Of a DNA stretch of 64,000 bases, positions 26,230 to 34,585 are shown in pieces (within the stretch, counting starts at the first letter, position 1; every line of letters begins with the position of its first letter). A program made the position numbers and the translations under genes. The DNA is taken from contig CAVPOO010000007.1 of the NCBI GenBank assembly GCA_963707015.1, positions 372,001-436,000 of the forward strand. Reading direction: 5' to 3'. Origin of the DNA: CAVPOO01 sp963707015 (GTDB lineage Bacteria; Pseudomonadota; Gammaproteobacteria; Thiohalobacterales; Thiohalobacteraceae). A model generated the notes under the pieces. It had not been told where the DNA came from, made no database searches, and saw only the letters and a program-made list of their open reading frames with translations.

Positions 26230-27441
26230 ATGGGCGGACCCCGGAGCAAGGTTTTTGGTTTGGCGAGCCGCGACTACGTCCACGAGTGGCAGATGTCGGG
26301 CTGCTTCGTACTCGCGCTGGCGGCGGTGCTGGGGCCCATGCTGGTGCTGTTCGGGCTCAAATTCGGGATCGTCGGCGCCATGGTGGATCAGCTGATCGAG
26401 GATCCCCGCAACTGCGAGGTTCGCCCCGTCGGCAGTGGCCGCTACGACCGCGCCTGGCTGGAGAGCGTGCGCGCGCGACCGGAGGTGGCCTTCCTGGTGC
26501 CGCGTACCCGCAGCATCGCCGCAACCATCGAACTCAGCAGTCAACACGCATCACGCATCGTGCCGGTGGAGCTGATTGCCTCGGACCGCGGCGATCCCCT
26601 GCTTCCGCCGAACGGCCCGCTGCCGGAGGGCACCACCCACGTGGTGCTGTCCCAGAGCGCGGCCGAGAAACTGGATGTCGCGGCCGGAGACACGCTCGAC
26701 GGCAGTCTTGCCCGGCGTTTTCGCGGTCATCAGGAACGCGTGCACCTGCCCTTGACGGTCGCGGCGATCGCACCGGCTCGGGCGTTCTCGCGAGACGGCG
26801 CCTTCGTCTCGGTGATGCTGCTCGAGGCGCTGGAGGATTTCCGGGACGGGCGGGCGGTGCCTGTCCTCGGCTGGGAGGGCGAGCCTGTAGATGCCAATCG
26901 CACCTACCCGGGCTTCCGGCTCTATGCGCGTTCCATCTATGACGTGGCAGGCCTGCGCGACGCCTTCGCAAGGCTCAACGTGGACGTGCACACCCGCACC
27001 GCCGAAATCGAGCTGGTGCAGCGCATGGACCGGAATCTGACGGCCATCTACTGGGCGATCGCCGTGATCGGTCTGGTGGGATTCTCGCTCTCGCTCGGAG
27101 CGAGTCTGTGGGCGAATGTCGACCGCAAGCGCAGGGAACTGTCGGTGTTGCGCCTGGTGGGATTCCGCACCGCCGACATCGTCTGGTTTCCCATGGTGCA
27201 GGCGCTGTTCACCGCCGTGCTGGGCTGGGCGCTGGCCGTGGCGATCTACCAGGCCACTGCCTGGGTCATCAATGACATGATGGCGGCGCAGCTGGAAACG
27301 GGACAACAGGTCTGCCGGCTGCTGCCCCTGCACTACGCGATAGCCCTGGTACTGACCTGTGGCGCCGCCGTGCTCGCGGCCGGCCTCGCCGGCCTGCGTT
27401 CGGCGCGCGTTGAGCCGTCCGAGGGCCTGCGCGACCTGTGA
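26230..27441 (+). CDS. FtsX-like ABC permease
   Basis: This 403-residue inner-membrane protein has the four-helix MacB/FtsX plan: one helix at about residues 24-50, a large periplasmic domain to about 270, then three helices near 273-300, 320-345 and 368-390. A cytoplasmic coupling motif KRRELSVLRLVGFRTADIV lies between helices two and three. With the upstream ATPase it probably transmits force or signals across the membrane, by analogy with TagS or LolCE. The gene is intact. A decayed copy of its last 33 codons occurs at 34407-34505, evidence of an earlier duplication. Confidence 0.88.
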   Translation: MGGPRSKVFGLASRDYVHEWQMSGCFVLALAAVLGPMLVLFGLKFGIVGAMVDQLIEDPRNCEVRPVGSGRYDRAWLESVRARPEVAFLVPRTRSIAATIELSSQHASRIVPVELIASDRGDPLLPPNGPLPEGTTHVVLSQSAAEKLDVAAGDTLDGSLARRFRGHQERVHLPLTVAAIAPARAFSRDGAFVSVMLLEALEDFRDGRAVPVLGWEGEPVDANRTYPGFRLYARSIYDVAGLRDAFARLNVDVHTRTAEIELVQRMDRNLTAIYWAIAVIGLVGFSLSLGASLWANVDRKRRELSVLRLVGFRTADIVWFPMVQALFTAVLGWALAVAIYQATAWVINDMMAAQLETGQQVCRLLPLHYAIALVLTCGAAVLAAGLAGLRSARVEPSEGLRDL

Positions 27442-27557
27442 CACCGGTCGGGGATCGAGCGGCTGGGAGTATAAGCCGAATAAACGCCCTTTCGGCCAGT
27501 ACATGCGTGGACTTCCCGATCTCCGTCTTACCCTCCAGATCGATCTTCGTATTCAGA

Positions 27558-27919
27558 TCAACAAAACGGGTGCCACGTCCTCGACCCGAACTTCCAGGCC
27601 GCCACGCGGTTCAGCGATTCCCAGACAAACCCCACGATTTCCCGAGCGCAAGCCACCTTCGACTTGTTCGGGTGTCTGCCGGCCAGCAGCAAGCGATCAG
27701 ATCGCGCTGCGGCGAGAAACCTACGTGTGACGCTTCGTGGCAGAGCTTCAGCCGCACCGCGCCGAAGTATTCACGCAGCTTCTCAGATTGTCCCACCAAG
27801 CCCCTCAATGTCGGACGCCAGTGGAAGTCCAGCACCGCGCCGGCGCGCTGATGCAACGCGCAACCGTGATAGCGCACGTCATCGACATCGATCCCGACGT
27901 AGACTATATTTTGACTCAT
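27558..27919 (-). pseudogene. IS110-family transposase remnant, internally deleted
   Basis: From ATG 27919 the frame reads SQNIVYVGIDVDDVRYHG and continues with LVGQSEKLREYFG, the N-terminal DEDD region of IS110-type transposases. After QRDL the sequence jumps. In the next frame (ending 27558) it reads HPNKSKVACAREIVGFVWES, like an IS110 C-terminus. Most of the catalytic domain is missing, so the element is dead. It fills the gap after the FtsX-like gene. Confidence 0.75.
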
Positions 27920-28053
27920 AGATGCCCCCTGTTCGCTCTGATGCTCTCGACCCCATGAGACGTCCATCAGCGATAGTGACCCTCGGGCCAGGAGGGGCGT
28001 CTATTGTCTTCCATTCTGCTCGAGGCCCAATCAGCCAACTGCGGGAGGGGGCG

Positions 28054-30125
28054 ATGATGGGGAGTTTCAGACTCGCATGCGCGATGGCCCTTGCCACGCT
28101 GGCGTGTTCATGGTCCGGAGTTGCGGATGCCGCGGAAACCCGCAGGGTGAGTGTCACCACGGCGGGCGAACAAGCCGACGACGACAGCTTCGACGCGGTG
28201 ATCAGCGCCGACGGCCGGTTCGTCGCTTTCGAATCCCAGTCGACCAACCTGGTTCCCGGCCTGGACGGTGGAACGCACGTCTTCCTGCACGACCTGGCCA
28301 CGAGCACCACGACTGTAGTGGATACCGGCCCCAACGGCCTGGCGGACGGCGACAGCTCCGCACCCGCGATCAGCAGCGACGGTCGCTACGTGGCGTTTCA
28401 GTCGCGCGCGACCAACCTCCTGGACCTCGGCGCCACGGTGGCGTCACCCAGATATTTGTGAAGGACATTCAGACGGGTGCCGTGACCAACGCGAGCGTGA
28501 ACGACGATGGCCAACCGTCCAACACCGATACCGAGCAGGCGGCAATCAGCGCATCCGGGCGTTTCGTCGCATTCACCACCTTCGCTGACAACCTCGTGGG
28601 TGACAACGTTGGCTTCGCGCGCGACGTCTACATACGCGACACGGTGGATGAAACGACCGAGCGCGTAAGCGTCGACTCCACCGGCGTTCAGGGTGACGCT
28701 GACAGCGGACGACCCTCGGTCAGCGCGGATGGCCGATATGTCGCCTTCACCTCCGAGGCGACCAACCTGGTAACGGGCGACACGAACGGCCTGGAAGACA
28801 TCTTCCTGCGCGACCGGGCCGCAGGAACCACCACGCGCATCACCGTCGGCCCCGGGGGCGTGGAGCGAAATGGCTCCACGTTTCTCAATTTTGTCGATTC
28901 CGGCCCGACGATCAGCGGTGACGGCCGTTTCGTCGTCTTCCAGTCCGACGCGGACAACCTGATCGCCAACGACACCAACATGGCCACCGACATCTTCGTT
29001 CACGACACCGCAAGCGGGACGAACACGCGGGCGAACGTCGCCAGCGACGGGCAACCGGCCGACCAGTTCCGCGACAGCAACAGGCCGTCGATCAGCGACA
29101 ACGGGCGATTCGTGGTGTTCGACAGCCTGGCAAGCAATCTCGCCGAAGGCGGGGATCAGATTGCCAATTCCATCTACCTCCACGACCGGGATACGGGCGT
29201 AACCGTGCGGATACCCTCCGACGTCCTGGGCAGCCAGAAGGCCACGGTGAGCAATGACGGCCAGCGCATCGCATTCGAGTCGGCGTCGGCCAACCTGGTG
29301 CCCGACGACACCAACGGGCGTCTGGACATCTTCGTTCACGACCGGCAGACCGCGCCGCCGAGCGAGGTTTCGCTTCACGCGTCGGTGCTGCCCACCAGCC
29401 GGTCCGTGCAGGTTGGCGATGCCGCATACGCGTTCGCCACGATCATCAATGCGGGTACCGCACAGGCAACGGGATGCGCGCCGGCGCTTCCCGTCGGCAC
29501 CGGCATTCCGTTCAGCTACCAGACGACGGACGCGGCGAACGCAACGACCGGCATCGCCAACACGCCGGCCGACATCCCCCCCGGGACGTCGCAGAGCTTC
29601 GTCTTCAGCCTGGCGCCGACCGCCGTGCTGGCGCCGGTCGAGGTCGCGATGGTATTCGCCTGCACCAACGGCGATCCCGCGCAGACGATCGCCGGGGTGA
29701 ACACGCTGCTTTTCTCCGCATCGAACCAGCCCGTGGGCGACGTCATCGCCCTGGCCTCGACGCTCGGCGCGATTCCGGGCGTGGTCGACATCGACGGCAC
29801 CGGCGGTGCGGGCGCGTTCGCTATCGCCACCTCCAATGTCGGCGCGGCGGATACCTTCCGCATCGTGCCGCGCGCCACGGCCGGAGTTCCGGTGGTGTTG
29901 AGCATCTGCGAAACCAACCCGCAGGACGGGACCTGCCTGCAACCGGCCGGTGCAGAGGTGCAAACGATGATTGGCGCCGGCGGGACCCCCACGTTCACCG
30001 TTTTCGTGGCGGGCACGGGGGCCGAAATCGTGCTGGATCCGGCAACCCGCCGGATCGCCGTCGACTTTTTCGACGCGGGTGACGATGTGCGGGGCGGCAC
30101 GAGCGTGGCGGTTCGCACCAACTGA
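28054..30125 (+). CDS. Secreted seven-bladed propeller protein with novel C-terminal module (frameshifted)
   Basis: The gene starts at ATG 28054 or 28057 after GGGAGGGG and begins with a signal peptide (FRLACAMALATLACSWSGVA). Seven PD40-like repeats follow, each with an ISADGRFVAFES-type strand, so a complete seven-bladed beta-propeller is expected. The first two blades are in one frame and the rest in another; the shift lies near 28430-28445, where DLGAT meets GVTQIFVKD. From about 29365 a separate ~250-residue module begins (SVLPTSRSVQVGDAA) and runs to the end (RGGTSVAVRTN). It closely matches the C-terminus of the protein at 40259-41587. Whether the frameshift is real or a sequence error is unknown. 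The role is probably extracellular binding. Confidence 0.8.
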
Positions 30126-30310
30126 CGCAGCCCGCCGGATTCGTTACGCGTTACAGGCTTTCTTTCCGGTTAGTCATCAGGCTGGTCCCGAAGTCCATCT
30201 GCCACGATGAGCTGACATCGCCGTTTCGCAATGCGCCGCCTTCCGCCGTCCGAACCAGATCGTCCATGTATACTGCATTGAACGGCATCAACTCGGCTCG
30301 TCCATCTGAA

Positions 30311-32542
30311 TCAACGCTGCGCCAGCCCGTCAATCACTGCATTCAACGTTGCACTCGGTCGCATCACCTTGGAGGTCTTGACCTTATCCGGGCGATAGTA
30401 ACCGCCCAGATCGACGGGCCTGCCCTGAACCCTGTTGAGTTCTTCCAGGATCTTCGCTTCGTTGTCGGTGAGCTGTTGGGCCACCGGGGTGAAGATTGCC
30501 TTGAGCTCGGCATCGTCGTTCTGCTTGGCCAGGGCCTGTGCCCAGTACATCGCCAGATAAAAGTGGCTGCCGCGCGTATCCAGTTCGCCTACCTTACGTG
30601 AGGGTGATTTGTTATTGTTCAGGAACAGGCTGTTGGCCTTGTCCAGGGCGGTGGCGATGACTTTTCCTTTCGCGTTGTTGTTTTTACGTGCGTAGTCCTC
30701 CAGCGAGACCGCCAGCGCCAGAAACTCCCCGAGTGAATCCCAGCGCAGATGGTTTTCCGCCAGCAACTGCTGCACGTGTTTGGGCGCAGAACCGCCGGCG
30801 CCGGTTTCGTAAAGGCCGCCACCGGCTAGCAGGGGCACGATCGAGAGCATCTTGGCGCTCGTACCCAGTTCCAGGATCGGGAACAGGTCGGTCAGGTAGT
30901 CACGCAGGACGTTGCCGGTCACGGAGATGGTATCCTCACCCGCCTTCATTCTCTCCAGGGTGTAACGCGCTGCATACACCGGGGCCATGATCTTGATCTC
31001 CAGCCCGCTGGTGCCGTGGTCTTTGAGGTAGGTTTCCACCTTGGCAATCAGATTGGCATCGTGCGCGCGGTTCTTGTCCAGCCAGAACACCGCTGGCTGA
31101 CCGGTCAGGCGGGCGCGGGTGACCGCGAGGTTCACCCAGTCGCGGATCGGAAGGTCCCTGGTCTGGCACATGCGCCAGATATCACCTGCCTCGACGCGAT
31201 GCTCCAGCAACACCTTGCCCGCGACATCGGTCACACGCACCGTGCCGCGGGTCGGGATCTCGAAGGTCTTATCGTGCGAGCCGTATTCTTCGGCTTTCTG
31301 CGCCATCAGCCCGACGTTGCTCACATTGCCCATGGTGGTGACATCGAAGGCGCCGTGCTGCTTGCAGAACTCGATCACGGCCTGGTAAACACCGGCATAG
31401 TTACGGTCCGGTATCATTGCCTTGGTGTCGTGCAATTGGCCGTCCGGACCCCACATCTTGCCGGACGAACGGATTGCCGCCGGCATCGAGGCATCGACGA
31501 TCACATCGCTGGGCACGTGCAGGTTGGTAATCCCCTTGTCCGAATTCACCATCGCGAGCTTGGGGCGCGTCTCATACACCGCCTGGATATCCGCCTCGAT
31601 CGCCTGGCGCTGATCATCCGGCAGACTGGCGATCTTGGCATACACGTCGCCCAAGCCATTGCGCGGGTCCATGCCAAGCTGCTTGAAGATATCGGCGTAT
31701 TTTTCGAAGACCTCCTTGTAGTACACACTCACGGCATGCCCGAAGATGATCGGGTCGGATACCTTCATCATGGTGGCCTTCATGTGCAGCGACAGCAGTA
31801 CGCCTTGTGTGCCGGCATCCTGCGCCGCCTCTTCAAAGAACGCACGCAGCTTCTGAACGCTCATCACCGAGGCGTCGATCACCTCGCCCTCGAGCACGGG
31901 CGTCTTCTCCTTCAGCACGAGGGTCTCGCCGTCATCACCTACCAGTTCGATCTTCACATCGCCGGCGGACTCAATGACCGTTGACTTCTCGCTGGAGTAG
32001 AAATCCCCGTCGGGCATGGACGCCACATGCGACCTGGAGTCAGCCGACCATGCACCCATGGAGTGCGGGTGCTTCTTCGCATATTCCTTGACCGGACCCG
32101 CCACGCGACGATCCGAGTTGCCCTCACGCAAGACCGGGTTGACCGCACTACCCAGGATCTTCGCGTAACGCGACTTAATTGTTTTCTCGGCCTCGTTGGT
32201 CGGCTCTGCCGGATAGTCCGGCAGGTCGTAGCCCTGTGCCTGCAACTCCTTGATCGCCGCCCTTAGCTGCGGGATGGACGCACTGATATTGGGCAGCTTG
32301 ATAATGTTCGCCTCGGGCGTCTTGGCCAGCGCCCCAAGCTCCGCCAGGGCATCGCCCAGCTTTTGTTCGTCCGTCAGTTTATCCGGGAAATTGGCTATAA
32401 TCCGGCCAGATAGCGAAATATCCCGCGTTTCTACCTCGATGCCCGCCGTCTTGGTAAACGCCTGCACAACGGGCAGGAAGGAATGAGTCGCCAGCGCCGG
32501 GGCTTCGTCAGTCTCGGTATAGATAATCTTGGAATCAGGCAT
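30311..32542 (-). CDS. icd: Isocitrate dehydrogenase, monomeric NADP type
   Basis: This 743-residue enzyme is the monomeric form of isocitrate dehydrogenase, which oxidises isocitrate to 2-oxoglutarate with NADP in the TCA cycle. The full length is normal for this form. Typical segments include the N-terminus KIIYTETDEAPALATHSFLP, GSAVNPVLREGNSDRR near residue 134 and HSMGAWSADSRSHVASM near 158. LSLHMKATMMKVSDPIIFGH near 255 and LEIKIMAPVYAARYTLERM further on are also family sequence. It is alone, with a short gap to the propeller gene and mobile-element debris upstream. The start ATG is the first and best-matching one for the family. Confidence 0.95.
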   Translation of the reverse strand: MPDSKIIYTETDEAPALATHSFLPVVQAFTKTAGIEVETRDISLSGRIIANFPDKLTDEQKLGDALAELGALAKTPEANIIKLPNISASIPQLRAAIKELQAQGYDLPDYPAEPTNEAEKTIKSRYAKILGSAVNPVLREGNSDRRVAGPVKEYAKKHPHSMGAWSADSRSHVASMPDGDFYSSEKSTVIESAGDVKIELVGDDGETLVLKEKTPVLEGEVIDASVMSVQKLRAFFEEAAQDAGTQGVLLSLHMKATMMKVSDPIIFGHAVSVYYKEVFEKYADIFKQLGMDPRNGLGDVYAKIASLPDDQRQAIEADIQAVYETRPKLAMVNSDKGITNLHVPSDVIVDASMPAAIRSSGKMWGPDGQLHDTKAMIPDRNYAGVYQAVIEFCKQHGAFDVTTMGNVSNVGLMAQKAEEYGSHDKTFEIPTRGTVRVTDVAGKVLLEHRVEAGDIWRMCQTRDLPIRDWVNLAVTRARLTGQPAVFWLDKNRAHDANLIAKVETYLKDHGTSGLEIKIMAPVYAARYTLERMKAGEDTISVTGNVLRDYLTDLFPILELGTSAKMLSIVPLLAGGGLYETGAGGSAPKHVQQLLAENHLRWDSLGEFLALAVSLEDYARKNNNAKGKVIATALDKANSLFLNNNKSPSRKVGELDTRGSHFYLAMYWAQALAKQNDDAELKAIFTPVAQQLTDNEAKILEELNRVQGRPVDLGGYYRPDKVKTSKVMRPSATLNAVIDGLAQR

Positions 32543-32748
32543 TGTGAGTTTCCCTGGGAATCAGGCTTCGACAGTTTCCCTGGAACGTTTTAGGATGGGG
32601 CTAACCCAATGGCCGCGCCATTATATTTCAGATCAGGAATGGGATCACGCGCCGGTGAAATGGCAGTCTTGCCCGAAATCTGATCGTTCAAGACGGAGCA
32701 GGAGCTTTCCGGTGACTCGGTGGCCGCCCGGCAACGGCCCATCGTCGA

Positions 32749-32883
32749 CACTCTGAGCGATGAGCCGCAATGTAGGCGCGCCGCCACGCCCGCGTGCAGG
32801 GAGAACCCGGCCACCTTGCCGACCCCGCCGTCGAACGGGTCGTCGCACACCGGACGCGTCTGCCGCGTGTACACCCTGCGGCC
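32749..32883 (-). pseudogene. IS91-family transposase remnant
   Basis: A short frame reads GRRVYTRQTRPVC and then VGKVAGFSLHAGVAARLH, matching the region before the second conserved block of Y2 (IS91-type) transposases. The sequence on either side does not continue the protein. The rest of 32543-33104 shows no gene. This is the second dead element in the 27-34 kb segment. Confidence 0.65.
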
Positions 32884-33104
32884 CTGCTGCGCCCCCACTG
32901 CGATGCGGTACGAGACAGAGAAGCCCAGCATGATCCATCGGCCCAACCTCGACATCGACCTCGTCGCCAGGTAGAGAGCTGCTCTCCGCATCCTGCGCAA
33001 GCCACCGCTGCCGTTCGAGGTAGCGGCTGGTTCGTGAAGGCTAAGCACCGGCGGACCGAATATCCGTCTGAATATCAGATCGTCGGCTGTCAGTATCGGT
33101 CTGA

Positions 33105-33599
33105 CTACAGATCGTCTTCCGTCAGGAATCGACCTTCAATCACCGCCTTCACAAATTGATCCGGAGGCTTGTAGCGATGGTGCAAAATGTAGTGCAGTAG
33201 CAACGCTGGCGCCATGTATACCGTCTGTTCATATCTGATCAGATAGTGCCCGTGCCCGTAGAGCCCGATCTTCCGCCCGTTCCATCTCACAATCGCCCGG
33301 GAGCGATCTCGCGTGTAAAACGGCTTGTGACCGCAACAGATCTCACAGATGTGCCATCCGGCAGATCCGTCAGAGAATATCGACCCCTGTTCGTAGGCAC
33401 GGAGCAGTTTTTCGATACAACCGTCAGGAACGTCGCCAATCGAGGTGGCACGATCTCCGAGCCATCCGACCGCCCGAAGTGTCATGTCACCGCTCAGGAA
33501 GCCGGAACACGATTGCCCATTCTGTTCGATTGTCACCGGGTATGGATAGGGGGACGGAGGACTGCCCGGCGGAAATTCCTTGAGATCAGGGATCATCAT
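33105..33599 (-). CDS. Hypothetical protein with CxxC pair, possible immunity-type protein
   Basis: This 164-residue protein starts at ATG 33599, which has GAGGA seven bases upstream; longer frames to 33689 are less likely. It contains LRAVGWLGDRAT near residue 40, a cysteine cluster HICEICCGHKPF near 82, and a C-terminal block VYMAPALLLHYILHHRYKPP ending with an acidic tail. The pattern (proline-rich start, VGWL, small Cys-pair domain, HYI-x-H-x-Y-PP-xF) is like a widespread uncharacterised family often found among toxin-immunity or defence-island genes. I cannot name it with certainty. It sits between an IS91 remnant and a MITE, with no partner toxin visible. Confidence 0.6.
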   Translation of the reverse strand: MMIPDLKEFPPGSPPSPYPYPVTIEQNGQSCSGFLSGDMTLRAVGWLGDRATSIGDVPDGCIEKLLRAYEQGSIFSDGSAGWHICEICCGHKPFYTRDRSRAIVRWNGRKIGLYGHGHYLIRYEQTVYMAPALLLHYILHHRYKPPDQFVKAVIEGRFLTEDDL

Positions 33600-34006
33600 G
33601 TCGACATCCTCTTTCTTTCGCATCAGCCCCCTGGTCCTGCTTTGTCCAATGCTTCTTTTATGTTCGGCCGGGATTCTGGCCCTGGGCAATAGCCCGTCGA
33701 TTGATTGGTCACTTCAGTCACCGTCACTTCAGCGCCTTCCACACCGAAAGTGACTCTACCAGCTGACGCTACATTTTCGCCGCCTGCACACACAACAGGT
33801 TCAGAATGCCTGTCAGCTTGACCAGGTTAGTGTCTAGATCGCCTATCTATCCGGCTATCACCTGATTACCAGGGTCCAGCTCTGGAGCTGGTGTCTTTAA
33901 CCCAATGTATCGCGTCGAGATGCGAGGATACCCTTGGGTATGTTTCCCTGTCAGCCGGCAACGGCAACATGATCGCATCCTTGCGAGTCCGTCTTGGATG
34001 TCAGAC
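33600..34006. other. Intergenic stretch between hypothetical gene and MITE copy B
   Basis: About 400 bp with no supported open frame. Bases 33712-33735 repeat CACTTCAG-type sequence, a short direct duplication. This region should hold the promoter of the minus-strand hypothetical gene, but I see no clear boxes. Confidence 0.4.
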
Positions 34007-34253
34007 TAGCCCGCATTTCTCACCGGGATCCCGGATGCTGGCGCAGGGCTCGTGTGTTCGGACGCCGCGCTGGAGGGAAAGTGGTAGCCGTAGCTACCAC
34101 TTGAGTGAAGCGCAAGTCCGGGCGCGCGAGAACCAGCCAGGGCCGGGATAGGCACGGCCTGATTACACACCGTCTCTTTCCTGATCTGCACTCTGTTCCT
34201 TACCTCAGTGCATTATGTGACTCTATCGCCGCCCGGTGAGAAATGCGGGCTAG
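34007..34253 (+). mobile_element. 247-bp MITE with terminal inverted repeats, copy B
   Basis: The ends AGCCCGCATTTCTCACCGGG and CCCGGTGAGAAATGCGGGCT are inverted repeats, each flanked by CTAG. The length equals copy A (25210-25456). The conserved portion is 34007-34152, including the 24-base hairpin at 34079-34102, and it is inverted relative to copy A. The other ~100 bases have diverged. No open frame of note. Confidence 0.85.
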
Positions 34254-34406
34254 CAGGCGCACCAGGGCCCAGCCATCTCGTGGCCTACCCAAAGCACTCC
34301 CTCGTTCCCCGCCCCACCGTCGTAGATCGCGTTGCACCAAGCCATCGACAAGCGCGACCAAGCTGAAAACAGCAGAAAGATCGGCATCGCCAGGCCGGAG
34401 ACGGGG

Positions 34407-34505
34407 TACCAGGTCTGCCGACTGTTGCCCGTGCACTTCACGATCGCCCTGGTACTGAGCTGCGGTGCCGCCGCGCTCGTGGCGGGACTCGCCGGCCTGC
34501 GTTAA
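34407..34505 (+). pseudogene. Fragment of a second FtsX-like permease gene
   Basis: These 33 codons (YQVCRLLPVHFTIALVLSCG onward, ending GLAGLR then TAA) align with the last transmembrane segment of the intact permease encoded at 26230-27441 (bases 27301-27399). Nothing upstream encodes the rest of the protein. It is the decayed tail of a duplicated or rearranged permease gene, next to MITE copy B, just as the intact operon carries MITE copy A. Confidence 0.8.
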
Positions 34506-34585
34506 GCGCGAAACTTACCGCACCACTTGATCTGTTCTCTGTTTGTTCTCTATCCTACGCAGGGAGAACAAACGGAGAACGACCC

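Noticed and set aside
22622..27441. Type VI secretion locus
   Set aside because: The vWA and ABC genes recall its regulatory pathway, but no structural T6SS gene is present.
30151..30333. Minus-strand 60-codon frame after isocitrate dehydrogenase
   Set aside because: It reads like protein (LVRTAEGGALRNGDVSSS) but overlaps the icd end, has no start signal and matches nothing I recognise.
34250..34441. Minus-strand 63-codon frame with a hydrophobic stretch
   Set aside because: No ribosome binding site; it overlaps the MITE end and the permease remnant. It may be decayed sequence but cannot be assigned.
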